Assembly: GCA_024236415.1 (NCBI GenBank)
Contig: JACKKN010000001.1
Location: 434,001 to 498,000, forward strand
DNA from: Hyphomicrobiales bacterium
GTDB lineage: Bacteria; Pseudomonadota; Alphaproteobacteria; Rhodospirillales; JACKKN01
Direction: 5' to 3'
DNA length: 64,000 bases
Part shown: positions 32,561 to 40,879 of the stretch, piece after piece
Position numbering within the stretch: position 1 is the first letter of the stretch
Layout of the letters: every line of letters begins with the position of its first letter
The notes under the pieces: model-generated
What the model was told of the DNA's origin: nothing
The model's input: the letters and a program-made list of their open reading frames with translations, nothing else
Database searches by the model: none
Program-made: the position numbers and the translations under genes

Positions 32561-33520
32561 TCAGCGGCCCAGGGCCTCCTGGGCGCGGGTCAGGACTTCG
32601 ACCACCCGCACCCCCAGGCGCAGGCCCGACAGGTCCCGCGACCCGGCGCGGATGCCGTCGGCGAAGTCCAGCAGGCAACGGTCCAGGGGCAGTTCGTGGT
32701 CCATGGCCATGTACTTGGGCGGCTCCTCCTCGACGATGCAGCGGGGGCTGTCGGTCAGGCGTTCCTCCACCAGCTTGGCGGCGTCCGTGTCGTCGTAGAT
32801 CAGCAGGTGGCGCGTGAAGTGGGCCGCCAGGTAGCGGGTCTTCTGGTCCAGGATGTTGCCGATACGGACCATGGCCTGCAGGCCGTCGGCGAAGGTCAGG
32901 GTCAGGTCCAGGATCTCGCCCGTGCCCTGCTTCGTCCTGCGCCGCTTGACCCGCTCGGCGGCCACGTTGACCGGCATCTCCCCCACCAGGTCCAGGACCA
33001 TGGCCACGTCGTGGGGGCCCCAGTCCCACAGCACGTCCGCGTCGCCGCGGAACGGGCCCCGGTTGCCGCCGGCCGACCGGATGGACTGGATGCCGCCCAG
33101 CATCAGGGCGCGGCGCTTCAGGGCCCGGTAGGCCGGGTGGAACAGGTGCACGTGGTCGACCATGGCGAAGGCGCCTGCCGCCTCGGCCAGGGCCAGCAGG
33201 GCGCGGGCCTGCTTCAGGTCGGCGGTCAGGGGCTTTTCCACCAGCACCGGCAGGCCGGCGCGCATGGCGGCGCGGGCCATGTCGGCGTGCAGGGCCGGCG
33301 GCGTGGCGACGATCACCCCGTCCAGGTCGCCGGCCTGGACCAGCGCCCGCCAGGAGCGGGTGACGGCGCAGTCGGCGCCGACCAGGGCCCGGCTGTCCGG
33401 GTTGCGGCTGGCCAGACGGGCCAGGCGCAGGCCGTCCAGCCGGGCCAGGGTGTCGATGTACACCCGGCCCCAGCGTCCGGCGCCGATCAGGCCGATGTTG
33501 AGGGTCCGCGGGGGGCTCAC
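32561..33520 (-). CDS. Gfo/Idh/MocA oxidoreductase (copy 1)
   Basis: A 319-residue NAD(P)-dependent sugar oxidoreductase. GTG start with GTGA overlap on the upstream epimerase. The Rossmann motif is IGLIGAGRWGRVY at residue 9; the family lysine is in LPVLVEKPLT near 95; WDWGPHDVAMVLDLVGE is the substrate-side motif with the catalytic histidine. Members in such loci oxidise or reduce at C3 or C2 of UDP-sugars. Paired with a decarboxylase-like epimerase and a C-methyltransferase, it may act on a 3- or 4-keto sugar. Confidence 0.86.
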   Translation of the reverse strand: MSPPRTLNIGLIGAGRWGRVYIDTLARLDGLRLARLASRNPDSRALVGADCAVTRSWRALVQAGDLDGVIVATPPALHADMARAAMRAGLPVLVEKPLTADLKQARALLALAEAAGAFAMVDHVHLFHPAYRALKRRALMLGGIQSIRSAGGNRGPFRGDADVLWDWGPHDVAMVLDLVGEMPVNVAAERVKRRRTKQGTGEILDLTLTFADGLQAMVRIGNILDQKTRYLAAHFTRHLLIYDDTDAAKLVEERLTDSPRCIVEEEPPKYMAMDHELPLDRCLLDFADGIRAGSRDLSGLRLGVRVVEVLTRAQEALGR

Positions 33521-34578
33521 TGCTCTCCGGTGTACACGCCGTCGGCCCAGTCCAGGAACCGCTTCAGGCCCTCGTCCAGGTCCACCGCCGGGTCGTAGCC
33601 CAGTTGCAGGCGGGCCTTGCGGATGTCGGGGCAGCGGCGGTTGGGCTCGTCGGCGGGGTAGCTGTCGGGGTACTCGACGATGTTATGGGTCACCGGGCCG
33701 GAGGCCGCCTTCTCGATGCGCCGGACCAGGTCGACCATGGAGATTTCGGGCTTGGGGTTGCCGATGTTGTAGGCCTCGCCCGGCACGCCTTTCAGGACCA
33801 CCAGCAGGAAACCGACCATGGCGTCGGTGATGTAGCAGAAGGTGCGCGTCTGGTCGCCGGTGCCATAGACGTTCAGCGGCAGGCCCGCCTTGATGCGGCT
33901 GGCGAAGTTGGGCAGCACCCGGTAGTCCGTCTCCTGCATGCCCGGGCCGAACACGTTGAAGGGGCGGATGGTGTTGGTGTGGGTGCCGTGGTTGTTGTGG
34001 AAGATGTAGCACAGGGTCTCGCCCACCCGCTTGCTCTCGTCATAGCAGGCGCGCGGCCCCTGGCAGGACACGTGGCCGCGGTAGCTTTCCGCCGTCGGCA
34101 CGTGCTTGGGGTCGGGGTCGCCATAGATCTCGCTGGACGAAAAGAAGGTCAGGCGGGCGTCCTTCTCGTCGGCCAGGTGCAGCATCAGGCGGGTGCCGGT
34201 GATGGCCACCTGCAGGGTTTCCAGCGGATAGGCGCGGTAGTAGTAGGGGCTGGCGATGCCGGCGGCGTGGATGATGTAGTCCACCGGCCCGTCCCAGGCG
34301 AAGGGCTCGATGACGTTGTGGTTGACGAAGGTGACGTTGTCCATCTCGGGGATCTGGGCCCCCTCCTTGCCGGCCGTGATCAGGTTGTCCAGCGCCACCA
34401 GCCGGACCGGATCGTCCAGGTAGGTGCGGTTCATCTCGGCGAAGACTTCCATGAAATAGCGCCCCAGGAAGCCACGGCCGCCGGTCAGCAGCACGGTCTT
34501 GCCGGCGAAGTCCCGGGCCGGGCCTTGCAGCCGGGCGGCGATCTCCCGCACATCGGAGGAAAGGACGAATTCGGTCAT
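33517..34578 (-). CDS. NAD-dependent sugar epimerase/decarboxylase (UXS-like)
   Basis: A 353-residue extended SDR of the GalE/UDP-glucuronate decarboxylase group. The cofactor loop TVLLTGGRGFLGRYF is near residue 29; the catalytic pair is YDESKRVGETL (near 181), with the serines SSSEIYGDP before it. RPFNVFGPGM and TRTFCYITDAM are conserved in UXS and RmlB relatives. Against true UXS, the arginine-rich C-terminal UDP-GlcA contacts cannot be confirmed, so a C4-epimerase or other activity is possible. The upstream neighbour is separated by 30 bp that contain a tandem 15-bp repeat. Confidence 0.82.
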   Translation of the reverse strand: MTEFVLSSDVREIAARLQGPARDFAGKTVLLTGGRGFLGRYFMEVFAEMNRTYLDDPVRLVALDNLITAGKEGAQIPEMDNVTFVNHNVIEPFAWDGPVDYIIHAAGIASPYYYRAYPLETLQVAITGTRLMLHLADEKDARLTFFSSSEIYGDPDPKHVPTAESYRGHVSCQGPRACYDESKRVGETLCYIFHNNHGTHTNTIRPFNVFGPGMQETDYRVLPNFASRIKAGLPLNVYGTGDQTRTFCYITDAMVGFLLVVLKGVPGEAYNIGNPKPEISMVDLVRRIEKAASGPVTHNIVEYPDSYPADEPNRRCPDIRKARLQLGYDPAVDLDEGLKRFLDWADGVYTGEQ

Positions 34579-34590
34579 GGTCGTCTCACG

Positions 34591-34620
34591 CTTTCAGGGT
34601 TGGGGCTTTCAGGGTTGGGA
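34591..34620. repeat. 15-bp tandem duplication across a stop codon
   Basis: CTTTCAGGGTTGGGG (34591-34605) is followed directly by CTTTCAGGGTTGGGA (34606-34620). The second copy contains the stop codon and last codons of the C-methyltransferase gene; the first lies in the leader of the next gene. It looks like a recent slip duplication. Confidence 0.75.
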
Positions 34621-35877
34621 CGCGGCCTCGGGGCCGCGCTCGGTCAGTTCGGGCAGGGGCACGATGAAGCGCCCGCCGCCGCGCAGATACTCCGTATGGC
34701 GGGCCATGATGGACTCGGCGAAGTTCCAGGCCAGGACCACCACGGCGTCGGGCCGCCGGTCATAGAGCGCCGCCGAGGGCAGCACGGGGATGTGCATGCC
34801 CGGCGAATAGAGGCCCTGCTTCAGCGGGCTGTCGTCGACGATGAAGTCCACCACCTCGGGCCCGATGGCGAAATGGTACATCAGCGTGGTGGCCTTGGCC
34901 GGGGCGCCGAAGGCGGCGATGGTCTTGCCGGCGGCCTTCAGCTCGCCCAGGCGCGCGGTCAGGGCCCGGCCCAGGGCGTCGATGCGGGCGCCGAAGGCCT
35001 GCAGGGTCTCGGCCCGGTCCAGCCCCAGGTCCGATTCCAGGGCCACCAGTCCCTCGACCGAGGGCTCGACCTTGCGGGGCCCGCCTGCCCGCTGCACGAA
35101 GCCGCGCAGGCTGCCGCCGTGGCTGTCGACCCGCTGCACGTCGATCAGCTCCATCCCCAGGCCGGCGAAGAAGTGCCGCAGGGGGGCCACGGAATGGTAG
35201 GCCAGGTGCTCGTGGTAGATGGTGTCGAACAGGGTCTTCTCGAACACGTCCACCAGGTAGGAGACCTCGAACACGAATACCCCGTCGTCGGCCAGCAGGT
35301 CGCACACCCCGGCGGCGATGCCGCGCAGGTCGTCGGCGTGGGCGAACACGTTGTTGGCGGTGATCACCGCGGCCGGCCCGCGCTCCCGGCGCAGGCTGCG
35401 GGCCAGGGCCGGCGAGAAGAAGTCGGCCAGGGTCTCGATGCCCGCCTCGGTGGCGCGGCGGGCGATCTCCCGCGCCGGGTCCACCCCCAGCACGCCCAGG
35501 CCCCGTTCCCGGAAGAAGCGCAGCAGGGTGCCGTCGTTGGAGCCGATGTCCAGCACCCAGGCGCCTGCCGCCGGCGCCACCCGGTCCATCACCGCCGCGG
35601 CGTAGTCCTGGAAATGCTTCACGAACACCGGCGAGGTGCCGGAAACGTAGACGTAGTTCTCGAACAGCAGGCGCGGGTCCACCACGTCGCGCAGCTGCAC
35701 GTGGCCGCAGCTGCGGCAGAAGAACACGTCCAGGGGGAAGGTCTCCTGCGCCCGGTCCAGGGCCTCGGCCGGCACGAAGGCGTTGGCAGGCGGCGTCGGC
35801 GCCAGGGACAGGACAAGGGCCAGGTCCGTGCCCCCGCACAGGCGGCAGTCGTCGCGGCGGTGGCAGGAATCGCCCAT
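34609..35877 (-). CDS. Sugar C-methyltransferase (TylC3/EvaC-like, three domain)
   Basis: A 422-residue SAM-dependent C-methyltransferase. The N-terminal zinc-binding module has CRLCGG and CRSCGHVQL (four cysteines). The methyltransferase domain follows (WVLDIGSNDGTLLRFF near 108), then DTIYHEHLAYHSVAPL with the catalytic HxxxYH-like histidines, and a C-terminal domain with TIAAFGAPAKATTLMYHF. This is the order of enzymes that methylate C3 of a 4-keto-deoxy sugar. It would produce a branched sugar together with the neighbouring cupin and SDR genes. Related proteins also act on non-sugar ketones, so the substrate is inferred. Confidence 0.85.
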   Translation of the reverse strand: MGDSCHRRDDCRLCGGTDLALVLSLAPTPPANAFVPAEALDRAQETFPLDVFFCRSCGHVQLRDVVDPRLLFENYVYVSGTSPVFVKHFQDYAAAVMDRVAPAAGAWVLDIGSNDGTLLRFFRERGLGVLGVDPAREIARRATEAGIETLADFFSPALARSLRRERGPAAVITANNVFAHADDLRGIAAGVCDLLADDGVFVFEVSYLVDVFEKTLFDTIYHEHLAYHSVAPLRHFFAGLGMELIDVQRVDSHGGSLRGFVQRAGGPRKVEPSVEGLVALESDLGLDRAETLQAFGARIDALGRALTARLGELKAAGKTIAAFGAPAKATTLMYHFAIGPEVVDFIVDDSPLKQGLYSPGMHIPVLPSAALYDRRPDAVVVLAWNFAESIMARHTEYLRGGGRFIVPLPELTERGPEAASQP

Positions 35878-35884
35878 GTCGCGC

Positions 35885-36349
35885 TCAGTCCCCCGGCTTC
35901 CAGGTGGTCAGGCCGGCAACCTCGGCCAGCGCGTCCACCCGCACCACGTCGGCCTCGTAGACCTCCTGCTTGCGCGAGTTGCGGTCGAGCGTCAGGAAGG
36001 TGGTTTCCGTCACGAACACCATGGAATGCTCGATCATGGGCGGCGTGAACACCATCTCGCCTTTTCCCACGGTGATCTTCTCGGCCGTGTCCGTGCTGCC
36101 GGCGGGGCGGTGGTAGTATTCGATCTTGCCTTCGATGACATAGCAGAAGTGCCAGCCCGTGCGGTGGTAGTGGTTGGCGCGCACGGAACCGGGGTTGGAA
36201 CGGATCATCACCGCCGACCGCATGACCATGTCGACCAGGGGCTGAATCTCGCCGCGGGCGTCGACGAAGGGCGCCTCTAGCTTCACCACCCGGTCGAAGG
36301 GCGGCCACTGGGCCTTCTCCTCGTCGGTCGGAAAATCCAGCTTCACCAT
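35885..36349 (-). CDS. Cupin-fold sugar epimerase/isomerase-like protein
   Basis: A 154-residue single cupin domain. FVDARGEIQPLVD begins the barrel; SNPGSVRANHYHRTGWHFCYVIEGKIEYYHR gives the metal-binding histidines and tyrosine; GEMVFTPPMIEHSMVF is the second cupin motif with its own histidine. It resembles dTDP-4-keto-sugar 3,4-isomerases and FdtA/WxcM-type proteins. It follows the methyltransferase at 36353 by 3 bp and precedes the C-methyltransferase by 7 bp, consistent with a role on the same keto-sugar. Confidence 0.75.
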   Translation of the reverse strand: MVKLDFPTDEEKAQWPPFDRVVKLEAPFVDARGEIQPLVDMVMRSAVMIRSNPGSVRANHYHRTGWHFCYVIEGKIEYYHRPAGSTDTAEKITVGKGEMVFTPPMIEHSMVFVTETTFLTLDRNSRKQEVYEADVVRVDALAEVAGLTTWKPGD

Positions 36350-36352
36350 GGT

Positions 36353-37096
36353 CTATTTCTCCGCGATCAACAGGATGTTCTTGCCCACGGGCGGGGGCAG
36401 CAGGCTCTCCACGGCCCGGGTCACCGGGACCCCCACGGCGTCGTACAGCCCGGCCAGGGCCGGGTTGAAGGAGGTGGACCCCAGCAGGGTGTTGACCAGC
36501 CACCAGGGCGCCATGCCCAGCAGGTCGAAATAGGACTTCTCGCGCACCGTGAACCCGGCGCCCTCCACCAGGGCCGTCAGCGGCGCCATGTGATAGCGGC
36601 GGAAGTGGCCCACCAGCTCGTCGATCCGGCTGTACAGCGCCATCAGCGCCGGCACGAAGACGATCAGCCGCCCGCCCGGCCGCAGGGCCCGCCGGGTGCC
36701 GGCCAGGGCCGCGGCGTCGTCCTCGATGTGCTCCAGCACGTTGATCATGATCACCGTGTCGTAGGTGTCGGGCGCGCTCTGGGCCAGCCAGTCCTCGTAG
36801 GTGCCGGCGAAGACCGTGGTTCCGTCCACCCCGGCCATGCGCCGGCGCAGGGCCGGGACCAGGTTTGCCGACGGCTCGACCATGTCCAGTTGGCCGGCAT
36901 GGGGCCGGATCAGGTCCGAGAAGGCGCCCAGGCCGGCGCCCACCTCCAGCGTCCGGCCCGAGATGGAGTCCCGGATGCGGTCCATGATCCATTGGCGGTA
37001 CCGGCGCAGGCTCATCAGCGCCTCCAGGTCCGAGCCCTCGTACACCACGTCGTCGGGCGCGGCGGGGGCGGCGGGCTGGGGCGCGCGGGGGGCCAT
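36353..37096 (-). CDS. Class I SAM-dependent methyltransferase
   Basis: A 247-residue methyltransferase. The start MAPRAPQPAAPAAPDD at 37096 overlaps the preceding stop as TGATG. SAM motif I is TLEVGAGLGAFSDLI; the post-motif acidic residue is in MVEPSANLV; motif IV region is DTVIMINVLEHIEDD. A short C-terminal hydrophobic segment (LGMAPWWLVNTLLG) suggests membrane contact. It sits behind a DPMS-like GT2 gene. The methylated group is unknown. Confidence 0.82.
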   Translation of the reverse strand: MAPRAPQPAAPAAPDDVVYEGSDLEALMSLRRYRQWIMDRIRDSISGRTLEVGAGLGAFSDLIRPHAGQLDMVEPSANLVPALRRRMAGVDGTTVFAGTYEDWLAQSAPDTYDTVIMINVLEHIEDDAAALAGTRRALRPGGRLIVFVPALMALYSRIDELVGHFRRYHMAPLTALVEGAGFTVREKSYFDLLGMAPWWLVNTLLGSTSFNPALAGLYDAVGVPVTRAVESLLPPPVGKNILLIAEK

Positions 37097-37791
37097 CAGG
37101 TGCGGAACCTCTGGCGCATGATCATCCAGATCACCGAGATCACGTGGTGGGCGCGGATCTTCTTGCCCTCCTCGTAGCTGCGGCCGTGGTAGCTGATGGG
37201 CACCTCGTAGACCACCTTGCCGCGGCGCACGGCGTCGGTGAGTATCTCGGCGTGCTGCTCCCACCCCTCCGAGCGCAACTCGTCCGGGTCCACCAGGGTG
37301 CGCCGGTACATGAGATAGCAGCTGTAGATGTCGGTGAAGGTCATGTTGTACAGCAGGTTGAACATCAGGGTGATGAACCGGTTGCCGACCTTGTGCCAGA
37401 AGTAATAGACGCGGGTGAAGGGCGGCGCGATGGTGCGGCTGCCCATGATCACGTCGGCGTCGAAGCGCTGCACCGGCACCAGCATCTTGGCGTAGTCCGC
37501 CGGGTCGTATTCCAGGTCCGCGTCCTGGAACAGGATGTAGTCGCCGCTGGCCTGGCGCAGGCCGGCCTTGACCGCGGCGCCCTTGCCGCCGTTCTTCGGC
37601 ATCCTGACCAGGTGGCTGTACAGCTCGGGCCGCGCCTCCAGCAGCTCCACCGTGCGGTCCTTCGAGCCGTCGTCGATGACCACCACCTCGAACGCGACGC
37701 CGTCCACGCGCTGCTCGGCGATGCGTTCCAGGATCTGGATGATCGTCCGCTCCTCGTTGTAGGCGGGGATGATGATGCTGACGGTGGTCAT
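37096..37791 (-). CDS. GT2 glycosyltransferase, polyprenyl-phosphate sugar synthase-like
   Basis: A 231-residue GT-A enzyme related to dolichol-phosphate-mannose synthase. Start MTTVSIIIPAYNEE at 37791; the upstream extension is not conserved and the RBS is weak. Motifs are VVIDDGSKDRT, GGKGAAVKAGLRQASG, FQDADLEYDP (metal-binding DxD-type) and the acceptor-side region FWHKVGNRFITLMFN. No C-terminal membrane domain is present. Such enzymes charge polyprenyl phosphate with a sugar for use by GT-C membrane transferases; a GT-C-like gene lies just upstream at 37888. Confidence 0.88.
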   Translation of the reverse strand: MTTVSIIIPAYNEERTIIQILERIAEQRVDGVAFEVVVIDDGSKDRTVELLEARPELYSHLVRMPKNGGKGAAVKAGLRQASGDYILFQDADLEYDPADYAKMLVPVQRFDADVIMGSRTIAPPFTRVYYFWHKVGNRFITLMFNLLYNMTFTDIYSCYLMYRRTLVDPDELRSEGWEQHAEILTDAVRRGKVVYEVPISYHGRSYEEGKKIRAHHVISVIWMIMRQRFRT

Positions 37792-37848
37792 GGACACGGA
37801 AGGCCCGACGGGACAGAGGGTGGGGACGCGCCCCCGGAGAATCGGATT

Positions 37849-37873
37849 CCCGGCGGTTCTATCCGCCGCCGGG
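37849..37873 (-). terminator. Hairpin between GT-C and GT2 genes
   Basis: A perfect 8-bp inverted repeat CCCGGCGG / CCGCCGGG with a 9-nt loop in the 96-bp gap, the longest gap in the run from 30.7 to 60 kb. No T tract follows, so partial termination or mRNA processing is more likely than a full stop. Confidence 0.35.
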
Positions 37874-37887
37874 TGCGAGCGCAAGGG

Positions 37888-39834
37888 CTAGTCGGTGCTG
37901 CTCTTGCCCGCGGGCAGGCAGTCGGGCCCGCGCAGGCGCATGACCCGGTCGATGGTGCGCGGCTTGTCGCGCAGGGTCGGCAGGGTGCGCGAGGCGACGC
38001 CCCGGCTCTCGGCCGCGTGGACCTCCTCCAGGCAGCCCCATTGCGCCAGGGTGCGCCACATGGCGAATCCCACCTGGCCGCCGGTGGTCTCGCCGCTGGC
38101 CAGGCCGCTGACCCACAGGTGGGTGATGCCCTGGGCCCGCAGCTGGCGCAGGAAGCGGGCCGGGTCGTCGGCCTCGAACCGGGTGTCGACCCGGGCCTCG
38201 TCGGCGTAGTGCAGGTAGAAGATGGGCGCGTCGATCAGGTAGTTCTGGCTGCGCCCGGTCAGGGCGATGCGGTCCCCAGGGCCCAGGTGGGCGTTGATCC
38301 AGGGTACCAGGTCGTAATTGGGGACCATGCGCGCCAGGTAGGTGTCCCGGCCCTCGCCGTGGATCAGGCGGCGCAGGGGGCCCAGGGTGAACAGGCCCTG
38401 GCCGGCCAGTTGCAGGCCCAGGGTGACGGCGACGGCCGCGCCCAGGACCCGCGTCGCGCCGGCGGCCGCGGCCCAGCGCGCCGCCGCGGCGGTGACGCAG
38501 ACCAGCAGCAGCGGATAGACGGGCACCAGGTGCCGCACCCGCTGCGGCGAGCCCATCAGGAACCAGACCGCGTAGAACACCGCCGCCACGGCGCCCACCG
38601 TGAACAGGGGATGCCCCACCAGCCGGCGCCGGAACCGCCACAGGGCCAGGGCGGCGAAGGGCAGCGCCAGCAGCACGAAGGGTCCCAGCCCCGTGCGCCC
38701 CGATTCCAGGATCGGATAGGCGCCGCTGAACAGGGTCGCGACGAAGGGATAGGCCACCATCCACAGGGGCGAGGACGGCAACACCACCTCCTCGCGCAGC
38801 ATCATGGCGCGGAAGGTGGCGGCGTGGCCCGGGTCCCACAGGTCCGGCGTGGCGTAGGGCAGCACCCCGTACAGCATGGGGAACACGGGGTCCCCGGTGT
38901 GCGCGAAGTTCCACAAGTACCACTGGCCGCCGGCCGCCAGGGCGCCCAGCCCGAAGGCCAGGCCGTGGCTGAACCAGCGCCGCTGCGCCACCAGCACCAG
39001 GCCCGCCGCCAGGACGAACAGCAGGCCGGTGTACTTGCTGGCGGCGAAGAACCCCGCCGCCAGGCCGGCGGCCACCGCCGCGCCCGTGGCGCCGTCGCGC
39101 CGCGCCAGGGCCACGGCCAGGGCCGCGGCCAGGGCATAGGCGGCGTTGCGCGCCTCCACCTGGCCGCTGCCGGCGCCGTAGACCACCGCCGGCGTGGTCA
39201 GGAACAGCAGCGCCGCCGCCAGGCCCCAGGTCCGGCCGGCGTGGCGGGCGCAGGCGGCATAGACCAGGGCCGGCGCGGCCCAGCCCGAGACCATGGCCCA
39301 CAGGGTCAGGCCGCGCTCGCCGCCCAGGGCCAGGGCGGCGCCATAGGTCATGTGGGTCAGCAGCGGCACCGCCCCGTCCACGGCCCGGGGTACGAAGAAC
39401 ACCTCGCCCGCCATCAGGAACCGTTTCGGCAGGTCGAAGTGGTAGGCCAGGGAATCCGTGTCCGTGGGCGGCGCCAGGCCCTCCGCCAGGTCGCCGGCCA
39501 GGGCCGCCGCCAGGGCGGCCAGCAGCAGCCACTGCCACGGAGTCACGGCCCCCTGTTCGCGGGCCGGCAGGGGCACCCCCCAGGCGGCGCCGTTGGCCAG
39601 TACCCCCACCGCCAGCACCGCGGCGAAGGGGCCCGCCGCGAAGCCGCCGGCGATGCCGGTCCAGAACCCCAGCCAGCCCAGCACCCCCATGCCCAGGGCG
39701 AAGCCCCAGGCCAGCCGCTCGCCCAGGGACAGGCCGGCCAGCAGCCCCGTCAGGCGCAGGGCCGCCAGGCCGAATCCGACGCAGGCGGCGGTCTGCAGGG
39801 CCACGGCCAATGGGGCGGTCAGGGCGGCGGTCAC
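37888..39834 (-). CDS. GT-C fold membrane glycosyltransferase (GT39/ArnT-like)
   Basis: A 648-residue protein with about 11-13 helices and a soluble C-terminal domain from about 510. The start is a GTG at 39834 that overlaps the stop of the microprotein gene by GTGA. The first periplasmic loop carries PPTDTDSLAYHFDLPKRF; its acidic residues are the usual GT-C catalytic site, and further loops have the pattern of GT39/ArnT-like enzymes using polyprenyl-phosphate sugars. The C-terminal part (RIALTGRSQNYLIDAPIFYL) is typical of bacterial GT39-like proteins. Acts on the periplasmic side. It may use the lipid-linked sugar made by the downstream GT2. Confidence 0.8.
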   Translation of the reverse strand: MTAALTAPLAVALQTAACVGFGLAALRLTGLLAGLSLGERLAWGFALGMGVLGWLGFWTGIAGGFAAGPFAAVLAVGVLANGAAWGVPLPAREQGAVTPWQWLLLAALAAALAGDLAEGLAPPTDTDSLAYHFDLPKRFLMAGEVFFVPRAVDGAVPLLTHMTYGAALALGGERGLTLWAMVSGWAAPALVYAACARHAGRTWGLAAALLFLTTPAVVYGAGSGQVEARNAAYALAAALAVALARRDGATGAAVAAGLAAGFFAASKYTGLLFVLAAGLVLVAQRRWFSHGLAFGLGALAAGGQWYLWNFAHTGDPVFPMLYGVLPYATPDLWDPGHAATFRAMMLREEVVLPSSPLWMVAYPFVATLFSGAYPILESGRTGLGPFVLLALPFAALALWRFRRRLVGHPLFTVGAVAAVFYAVWFLMGSPQRVRHLVPVYPLLLVCVTAAAARWAAAAGATRVLGAAVAVTLGLQLAGQGLFTLGPLRRLIHGEGRDTYLARMVPNYDLVPWINAHLGPGDRIALTGRSQNYLIDAPIFYLHYADEARVDTRFEADDPARFLRQLRAQGITHLWVSGLASGETTGGQVGFAMWRTLAQWGCLEEVHAAESRGVASRTLPTLRDKPRTIDRVMRLRGPDCLPAGKSSTD

Positions 39835-39971
39835 GACAGCCCCGCCAGGTCCAGGATGGGGCGCAGGAGGTGGCGGAACTGCGCCAGGTAGGCCGCGGTG
39901 GCGCCGGCCACCCACAGCCACAGCACCACCCGTAAAAGGCGCCCGGCGCCGGGTTCCGCCGGCGGGGTCAC
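39831..39971 (-). CDS. 46-residue single-TM microprotein, unknown function
   Basis: This is a small reading frame: GTG start at 39971, TGA at 39831. It overlaps both neighbours by GTGA, the stop of the GT2 gene upstream and the start of the GT-C gene downstream. The double coupling strongly suggests that it is translated. The sequence is a Pro-rich N-terminus with two arginines (GRLLRVV), one hydrophobic helix (VVLWLWVAGATAAYLAQF) and a basic-amphipathic tail (RHLLRPILDLAGLS). I know no family. The position between a GT2 and a GT-C enzyme suggests an accessory subunit or scaffold. It is unlike the microprotein at 53597 in having no C-terminal tyrosine motif. Confidence 0.65.
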   Translation of the reverse strand: MTPPAEPGAGRLLRVVLWLWVAGATAAYLAQFRHLLRPILDLAGLS

Positions 39972-40879
39972 GGCCGCGCCGCCAGGGTCTCGCGCGCCAG
40001 GGCCAGGGGCAGGGCCAGGGCGGTCAGCGCCGCCCGCGGCAGGGCGCCGGCGGCGGCGTAGGCGGCCATGGCCTCGTAATGCACCGCCAGGACCCGGAAC
40101 CACAGCGGCCCCAGCACGCCGCCGCCGCGCCGGCGCAGGGCCGGGACGTGGCGCCGGGCGATCACCAGGCAGCAGTCGAGGCGCCGCCGGGTGAACGAGG
40201 TGATGCTGCCTGGGGTCACGTGGTATCGGGTCAGGGCCGCGGCGAACAGGTGGAAGCGCGCCGCCGGCGGCGCCAGCAGGCGCAGCCACAGGTCGAAGTC
40301 CTGGGCCGTGCGCAGGCCGGTGTCGAAGCCGCCCACGTCGACCACGGCCTGGCGCCGCGCCACCACCGTCGAGGTGGCGAGGAAGCCGCGCTCGTACAGG
40401 CGCACGTATGGGTCGCCGGGGGCGGCGAAGTGGCGGTGGCAGTCGACCCGGGTCTCGCCGCCGCCGTCCGCACCGGCGCGCAGGAAATCGTGGGCCACCA
40501 GGACGCAGGCCGGGTCGTCGAAGGGTGGCAGGCTGTGCGCCAGCTTGCCCGGCAGCCATTCGTCGTCGGCGTCCAGGAAGGCGACGAAGGCGCCCCGGGC
40601 CTCGGCCAGGCCCCGGTTGCGCGCCGCGCCGGCGCCCTGGTTTTCCTGGGTCAGGACCGTGACCGGCGCGTTGCCGGCGGCGCCGGCGGCGGCCCGGGCG
40701 GCCTCCAGGGTGCCGTCGCCCGAGCCGTCGTCGATGACGATGATCTCGCGCGGCGGCGGCGACTGGGCGTCGGCGCTGCGCACGGCACGGCCGATGGTGG
40801 CGGCGGCGCGGTAGGCCGGGATGATGACGCTCACGTCCGCCAATTCAGGCACCGGTTCAGGCGCCGGCTCAGGCGGCAT
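39968..40879 (-). CDS. GT2 glycosyltransferase
   Basis: A 303-residue GT-A transferase. After a Pro/Glu-rich N-terminus, it shows VSVIIPAYRAAATIGRAV, REIIVIDDGSGDGT, NQGAGAARNRGLAEARG, FVAFLDADDEWLPGK (the DxDD metal motif), and later GGFDTGLRTAQDFDLWLRL, with the catalytic ED-type acid replaced by QDFD. Cytoplasmic face of the inner membrane. Sugar specificity is unknown. It overlaps asnB copy 2 by 11 bp and the microprotein by GTGA. Confidence 0.87.
   Translation of the reverse strand: MPPEPAPEPVPELADVSVIIPAYRAAATIGRAVRSADAQSPPPREIIVIDDGSGDGTLEAARAAAGAAGNAPVTVLTQENQGAGAARNRGLAEARGAFVAFLDADDEWLPGKLAHSLPPFDDPACVLVAHDFLRAGADGGGETRVDCHRHFAAPGDPYVRLYERGFLATSTVVARRQAVVDVGGFDTGLRTAQDFDLWLRLLAPPAARFHLFAAALTRYHVTPGSITSFTRRRLDCCLVIARRHVPALRRRGGGVLGPLWFRVLAVHYEAMAAYAAAGALPRAALTALALPLALARETLAARP

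Noticed and set aside
39831..39971. The 46-aa microprotein as another DltX-like acyl shuttle
   Set aside because: It ends in LAGLS, with no tyrosine at position -4 and no terminal aromatic residue, and no MBOAT gene is adjacent. It is kept as an unknown microprotein.
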